Both the position numbers and the translations under genes were made by a program. Source: Myxococcales bacterium (lineage in GTDB: Bacteria > Myxococcota > Polyangia > Fen-1088). From it: a DNA stretch of 9,026 bases. Positions 5,771 through 9,026 of this stretch are shown one piece after another (within the stretch, counting starts at the first letter, position 1; each line of letters opens with the position of its first letter). The DNA lies in assembly GCA_003159055.1 (NCBI GenBank), contig PMLH01000602.1, positions 213 through 9,238 of the forward strand. The letters are read 5' to 3'. Below the pieces are notes generated by a model. That model searched no databases. It saw only the letters and a list, made by a program, of their open reading frames with translations, and had not been told where the DNA came from.

Positions 5771-6030
5771 GATGGTCGCTGGTCTTCGTGAAGCAGGCAC
5801 AAAAGGACGCCAAGAAGCTCGCTGCTGCCGGTTTGCGGCCGAAGGCGGAGTCCCTGCTGGCCCTGCTGGCAGGAAATCCCTTTCAGAGTCCACCGCCCTT
5901 TGAAAAGCTCGTCGGCGATTTGGATGGAGCCTTTTCCCGTCGTATCAACATTCAGCACCGCATTGTCTATCAAGTGCTCAAGCGCGAACGAGTTGTAAAG
6001 GTTCTGCGGCTTTGGACACACTACGAATAG
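5764..6030 (+). CDS. yoeB: YoeB/Txe-family toxin (ribosome-dependent mRNA interferase)
   Basis: An 88-residue RelE-superfamily toxin. The family pattern is complete: FVKQAQKDAKKLAAAG, NPFQSPPPFEKLVGDLDGA, SRRINIQHRIVYQV, and VVKVLRLWTHYE. Aligned to E. coli YoeB, the catalytic residues E46, R65, H83 and Y84 correspond to E47, R66, H86 and Y87, so it should be active. YoeB cleaves mRNA in the ribosomal A site when the antitoxin is degraded. The ATG lies inside the last codons of yefM (ATGGTGA), giving tight coupling. Unlike E. coli YoeB it has one extra residue, E88, after the terminal His-Tyr; to my knowledge that ending is common in this subfamily. A hairpin follows at 6037-6064. Confidence 0.94.
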   Translation: MVRWSLVFVKQAQKDAKKLAAAGLRPKAESLLALLAGNPFQSPPPFEKLVGDLDGAFSRRINIQHRIVYQVLKRERVVKVLRLWTHYE

Positions 6031-6036
6031 TTCGTC

Positions 6037-6064
6037 GTTCGCCGACACGGCGGTCGTCGGGAAC
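6037..6064 (+). terminator. Hairpin after yoeB, possible transcription end
   Basis: GTTC-g-CCGAC (6037-6046) pairs with GTCGG-GAAC (6056-6064), a 9-bp stem with one bulged G and a 9-base loop, seven bases after the yoeB stop. No T-run follows, so it is not a textbook intrinsic terminator. A competing smaller hairpin, CGCCG-ACA-CGGCG (6040-6052), shares the sequence. It could mark or stabilise the 3' end of the TA message. Confidence 0.3.
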
Positions 6065-6154
6065 AGGGGTCTCCCACGGCACGGTGGTCGCGCGCTGGGC
6101 TGGACGTGCTAGCATGCGTTCTGTTTCCGAAGCGTGTTGAAGAAGGAGACGACC

Positions 6155-7810
6155 GTGCCAGCTGATGAGAAAGTGGGCCGCCGCGAGTTTCTCAAGTCCG
6201 CCGCGCTGGGCGTGACCTCGTTGGCCGTGGGCGGTGAGGCCTGCACGGGCCGGGGCGCGGCCCGAGGCTTTGCTGGAGATGCCGGGTTGTCCAAGGACGC
6301 CGTCGCAATCGATGCCGGCGCCGGCAAGGACGCCGTCGAAGTCGATGCCGGTTCCTCCGAGGACGCCGTCGCAATCGACGCTGGTCCATCCGATGGCGCC
6401 GTCACGGTTGACGCCGGTCCGATGGACACCTCTGCCGATGCGGAGGCGTCCGAGAACAAGCCGCCCAATGTTCTGTTCATCCTCGCCGATCAATGGCGAG
6501 CGCAATCGCTTGGCTTCGCGGGCGATCCCAACGTCAGGACGCCGACCCTCGACCGATTGGCGGGCGAGAGCGTGACGTTCGCGCACACCGTCTCCTCGAC
6601 GCCGGTCTGTTGTCCCTATCGCGCCACTTTACTGACCGGACGATATCCGGCTGACACGGGCGTCTTCCTCAACGACGTCAATCTCGCGCCTGACCGCAAC
6701 GCCCTCGGCGAGAGATTCAAAGCGGCGGGCTACGAGACCGGGTACATCGGCAAGTGGCACCTCGACGGCCAAGGCTGTCGCTTGGCCTACACCCCTCCCG
6801 AGCGCCGCCAGGGTTTTTCGCGTTGGGCGGCGATCGAATGCACGCACGACTACAACAATTCGCCCTACTACGCGGGCAACGACGGGACCAATAGGTTGAT
6901 TTGGCCAGGCTACGATGCGATTGCCCAGACCCGCGAGATGCAGCGTTGGCTCACCCTTCGCGATCCTTCGACGCCGTTCTGCTATTTCCTGTCCTGGGGG
7001 CCCCCGCACGATCCCTACGACACGGCACCTGGGCAATTTGCTCAGCAGTTCTCGCCGAGCGCGATTCAGCTGCGCCCGAATGTGCCGTCGTCGTTTGCGG
7101 CCGATGCCCGCGCAAGCCTCGCTGGCTACTACGCCCACATGGCGGCGCTCGACACCTGCATGAGCGATCTGTTGGGAACGCTCGATCAGCTCGGCCTCGC
7201 CGACAACACCATCCTCGTGTTCACGTCGGACCACGGTGACATGCACCGCTCGCAGGGCAATTTCGGAAAACAACAACCATGGGACGAATCGATCCTCGTC
7301 CCCTTTCTCCTGCGCCACCCCGCCCGTCTCGGTCGATCCCCTCGCACCATCCCGATGCGACTTGCCACGCCCGACATCATGCCGACCCTGCTCGGCTTGG
7401 CCAGCCTGGCCGTGCCGCCGTCGCTGCCGGGCCGTGACCTTTCACCTGTCATTCGGCAGGAGCGCGCGCACGAGGATGATGCCGCACTGATCATGTGCCC
7501 TGCCCCCTTCGGCAACTGGGGCCGCTCGATCGGGGGCAAAGAGTACCGCGGCCTGCGCACCGGGCGCTACACCTACGTGCGAGACCTGTCCGGCCCGTGG
7601 CTGCTCTATGACAACGAGAGCGATCCCTATCAGCTCGACAACATCGTGAACCAGTCGGCCTACGCTCAGGTTCAGGCTGACCTCGATCGCCAGCTCACCG
7701 CCCAGTTAGCTGCCATTGGCGACCAATTTCTGCCCGGCGACTCGTATGTCAGCCAGTGGGGCTACCAGGTCGACTCGACCGGCACCATGCCCTACACCGA
7801 CGCCTGCTGA
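6155..7810 (+). CDS. Tat-exported family S1-type sulfatase
   Basis: A 551-residue sulfatase with an export signal. The N-terminus has twin arginines in GRREFLKSAALGVTSLAVGG, a Tat-type signal. C30 may be a lipidation site but the context is weak. Residues 46-89 are four 11-residue repeats in an Asp/Ala-rich linker. The catalytic domain begins at PPNVLFILADQWR, with metal ligand D112. The nucleophile is C152 in CCPYRATLLTGR, which a formylglycine-generating enzyme should convert. Further sites are K200/H202 in GYIGKWHLDG, H285 in GPPHDPYD, D359/H360 in FTSDHGDM and K372 in NFGKQQPWDE. It should hydrolyse a sulfate ester outside the cytoplasmic membrane; the substrate is unknown. GTG 6155 is chosen because AAGGAG lies six bases upstream; a GTG at 6134 would add seven residues and lacks such a site. 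No maturase is in the window. It converges on the AKR-like gene, 77 bp apart. Confidence 0.92.
   Translation: MPADEKVGRREFLKSAALGVTSLAVGGEACTGRGAARGFAGDAGLSKDAVAIDAGAGKDAVEVDAGSSEDAVAIDAGPSDGAVTVDAGPMDTSADAEASENKPPNVLFILADQWRAQSLGFAGDPNVRTPTLDRLAGESVTFAHTVSSTPVCCPYRATLLTGRYPADTGVFLNDVNLAPDRNALGERFKAAGYETGYIGKWHLDGQGCRLAYTPPERRQGFSRWAAIECTHDYNNSPYYAGNDGTNRLIWPGYDAIAQTREMQRWLTLRDPSTPFCYFLSWGPPHDPYDTAPGQFAQQFSPSAIQLRPNVPSSFAADARASLAGYYAHMAALDTCMSDLLGTLDQLGLADNTILVFTSDHGDMHRSQGNFGKQQPWDESILVPFLLRHPARLGRSPRTIPMRLATPDIMPTLLGLASLAVPPSLPGRDLSPVIRQERAHEDDAALIMCPAPFGNWGRSIGGKEYRGLRTGRYTYVRDLSGPWLLYDNESDPYQLDNIVNQSAYAQVQADLDRQLTAQLAAIGDQFLPGDSYVSQWGYQVDSTGTMPYTDAC
6290..6421 (+). repeat. Four 33-bp in-frame tandem repeats in the sulfatase linker
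   Basis: Four direct units of 33 bp (6290, 6323, 6356, 6389) encode SKDAVAIDAGA, GKDAVEVDAGS, SEDAVAIDAGP and SDGAVTVDAGP. The core GACGCCGTCG is identical in units 1-3. Later bases differ mostly at third positions, so the repeat is kept at the protein level while the DNA has drifted. It forms an acidic flexible spacer between the Tat signal and the sulfatase domain. Confidence 0.9.
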
Positions 7811-7887
7811 CCCCGCCTACGGGAGGTGGCGGTACTTCTTGAGCGCGCGGTCCTCGCAGATGAAGGACACGCAAGCAAGACCGCCTC

Positions 7888-8667
7888 CTACCCGTGCACC
7901 GCCTTGCCGAGCGCGCGCATGCGAGCCATTTCTTCGTCGTTTAGTGGGCCGCGCGCGATGGCCTGCATGTTCTCGCGCATTTGGGCCGCGGTCTTCGGCG
8001 CTGACACCACGAGATCGACATAGGGATTGGTCAGGCAGAATCGGAAACAGTCGCCCGCGGATGCCGCGGGACCGGACCAACCCTTGGGCGGCTTGAGCAG
8101 CTTTGTCCAACTGGTCGCCGTGTAGGCGGCGATGATGGGTTTCTTGGCTGGCAGGTGCGGGAAGATGTCGACCTCGGCGCCCGGGTGTGCGGCGTTGTAG
8201 CGGATCATGAAAAAATCGAGCGGCCCATCCGCGGCGAGCTTGGCGGCGCGCTTGCGGTCGTGAATCGAAACGCCAATGGCGCGCGCCTTGCCTTCGTCGC
8301 GCAACTTCACCAGCTCGTCAACGACCGACCGGGTGAGCGCCGACATCTTGCCCGCCCAAAAGACCTGCAAGACATCGAGATACTCGCTGCCGCTCGCACG
8401 GAGCGCCTTCTCGGCTGCCCGCCTTACCGAACCTGCGAAATATCCGAGAATGGGCCCCGTCGCCAGCATGAAACGATCGCGGTCCTTCATGACCACGTCT
8501 TTGATGACGGTCTTCAGGAACTTCTTGCTCGGTGACCAGAAGAGGTAGTTGGCCCCAAGCTCGATCGCTTCCCGCACGCCCGATTCATCGAGCCCGTAGG
8601 AAGCCGAGATGCCGTACCGGTGCACGGATTTTCCCAGAATGTTCCGATGAACGAACTCTTGAGCCAT
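7888..8667 (-). CDS. Aldo/keto-reductase-like protein with replaced catalytic tetrad
   Basis: A 259-residue protein with the aldo/keto reductase layout. It has NILGKSVHRYGISASYGLDE at the start, REAIELGANY, a SEYLDVLQVFW strand, VVDELVKLRDEGKARAIGVS, FFMIRYNAAHPG and a cofactor-end segment VVSAPKTAAQMRENMQAI. It is somewhat short for the family (often 280-330). By hand alignment the tetrad is lost. The usual DTA..YG is FWSPSKKF (D to F43, Y to K48), the Lys of TK is G71 in LATG, and the HW histidine is F103 in VFW. It may therefore be non-reductive, or use different residues, while perhaps still binding NADP. No signal peptide is seen. ATG 8667 is preceded by GAGG at an unusually short distance. 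It is divergent from the kinase gene and convergent with the sulfatase. The fold call is firm, the activity unknown. Confidence 0.82.
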   Translation of the reverse strand: MAQEFVHRNILGKSVHRYGISASYGLDESGVREAIELGANYLFWSPSKKFLKTVIKDVVMKDRDRFMLATGPILGYFAGSVRRAAEKALRASGSEYLDVLQVFWAGKMSALTRSVVDELVKLRDEGKARAIGVSIHDRKRAAKLAADGPLDFFMIRYNAAHPGAEVDIFPHLPAKKPIIAAYTATSWTKLLKPPKGWSGPAASAGDCFRFCLTNPYVDLVVSAPKTAAQMRENMQAIARGPLNDEEMARMRALGKAVHG

Positions 8668-8708
8668 GCCTCAAGATAACCCATTCGACATCCTGCTGCC
8701 CGGTTCAC

Positions 8709-8723
8709 GTGTCTGCGAGACAC
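8709..8723. promoter_or_regulatory. Perfect palindrome in the AKR-like/kinase divergent gap
   Basis: GTGTCT and AGACAC are perfect 6-bp arms around GCG, 42 bp upstream of the AKR-like start and 158 bp before the kinase start. It could be an operator for a dimeric regulator or a small RNA hairpin. I do not recognise the motif. The rest of this 213-bp gap holds a TAAAAT at 8783-8788 that could be a -10 for the kinase, without a good -35, and no supported gene. Confidence 0.35.
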
Positions 8724-8880
8724 CCACACTTCCGCCTGCGGCCCACCTTCAAGAAAGACGGCTCCCAGCATGCAAGTTGGGTTAAAATCTCGGTCTTCGG
8801 ATGTCTTCTTGTAAACTTGCTTGCTTTGCTCCTGTGGCGACTGCTGCCGTCGTTTGCGGATCATGGGAGGAAGCCAAGCA

Positions 8881-9026
8881 ATGAGCCCAACCCGGACATC
8901 CTCTGAGGCGCTGTTCGGAACCGTGCTCGAAGGGCTCTATCGTATTGACGGCCTGATTGGCGAAGGTGGCATGGGCGCGGTGTACGAGGCCGCGCACTTG
9001 CGTCTCGGCAAGCGCGTGGCGGTCAA
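8881..9026 (+). CDS. Hanks-type Ser/Thr protein kinase, N-terminal start (partial)
   Basis: The first 48 codons of a bacterial eukaryote-like Ser/Thr kinase; the rest lies beyond the window. After a short N-terminus, the text GTVLEGLYRIDGLIGEGGMG leads into AVYEA. This is the typical opening of subdomain I, with the ATP-binding glycine loop G27-E-G29-G-M-G32 and V34. RVAV precedes the invariant lysine codon, of which only two bases (AA) are present. These kinases phosphorylate Ser/Thr and are very numerous in Myxococcota. The start ATG 8881 has a strong GGGAGGAAG seven bases upstream. There is no upstream signal peptide; many members have a membrane segment after the kinase domain, which cannot be seen here. 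Any link to the divergent AKR-like gene is speculative. Confidence 0.93.
   Translation, partial: MSPTRTSSEALFGTVLEGLYRIDGLIGEGGMGAVYEAAHLRLGKRVAV

Noticed and set aside
6134..6154. GTG 6134 as the sulfatase start
   Set aside because: GTG 6155 has AAGGAG at ideal distance; the upstream GTG would place that Shine-Dalgarno inside the coding region.
6629..7318. A 229-codon - strand frame opposite the sulfatase
   Set aside because: Shadow of the sulfatase, which has conserved active-site motifs throughout this stretch.
7811..7887. Terminator between the convergent sulfatase and AKR-like genes
   Set aside because: Only GGCGGT (7828-7833) and ACCGCC (7880-7885) pair, with a 46-base loop and no T-run; too weak to call.
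8514..8864. A 116-codon - strand frame spanning the AKR-like start and the intergenic gap
   Set aside because: It overlaps the AKR-like gene in another frame, crosses the palindrome and shows no domain or Shine-Dalgarno support.

Overview
The window is high-GC, densely packed bacterial DNA. A Hanks-type Ser/Thr kinase starts at the right edge. A VWA surface-type protein and a Tat-exported sulfatase both carry long Asp/Ala-rich linkers. Together with the ferredoxin-route-style phenylacetate-CoA ligase/ACT pair, this points to a Myxococcota (Polyangia-like) or related deltaproteobacterial lineage. That placement is inferred from gene style only; there is no rRNA or other marker in the window.

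Layout, left to right. (1) 1-1849, + strand: a translationally coupled operon end. It holds the C-terminus of a phenylacetate-CoA ligase, a tandem-ACT protein (ATGA overlap) and a class I/II PLP aminotransferase (TGATG overlap). Together they suggest aromatic amino acid to aryl-pyruvate to aryl-acetate/aryl-acetyl-CoA metabolism. (2) 1864-2547, - strand: a VapBC-type toxin-antitoxin pair (RHH antitoxin, PIN toxin) with its own promoter and operator-like palindrome. (3) 2660-3616, +: a glycerate-dehydrogenase-like D-2-hydroxyacid dehydrogenase. Its 3' end overlaps, tail to tail, a DUF3052 gene on the - strand (3582-4058). A degraded copy of the dehydrogenase 3' end sits just upstream of the DUF3052 gene, so that gene is bracketed by a ~54-bp direct repeat. 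(4) 4164-5330, -: an exported VWA-domain protein with an intact MIDAS. (5) 5492-6030, +: a YefM-YoeB toxin-antitoxin pair behind a GTAC-type palindrome. (6) 6155-7810, +: a Tat-signal sulfatase with four 11-residue (33-bp) tandem repeats in its linker. (7) 7888-8667, -: an aldo/keto-reductase-fold protein in which all four catalytic tetrad positions appear to be replaced. (8) 8881-end, +: the N-terminus of a Ser/Thr protein kinase, divergent from the AKR-like gene across a 213-bp gap that contains a perfect palindrome.

Only the first three genes form a clear pathway-type operon. The rest are single genes or TA pairs in alternating orientation, which looks like an accessory mosaic. I found no complete, clearly new multi-gene system. 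The strongest items for follow-up are the tetrad-less AKR homologue, the direct repeat around the DUF3052 gene, and the repeat-bearing sulfatase linker. No intergenic stretch exceeds about 220 bases, and I saw no tRNA, rRNA, CRISPR array, IS element or origin.
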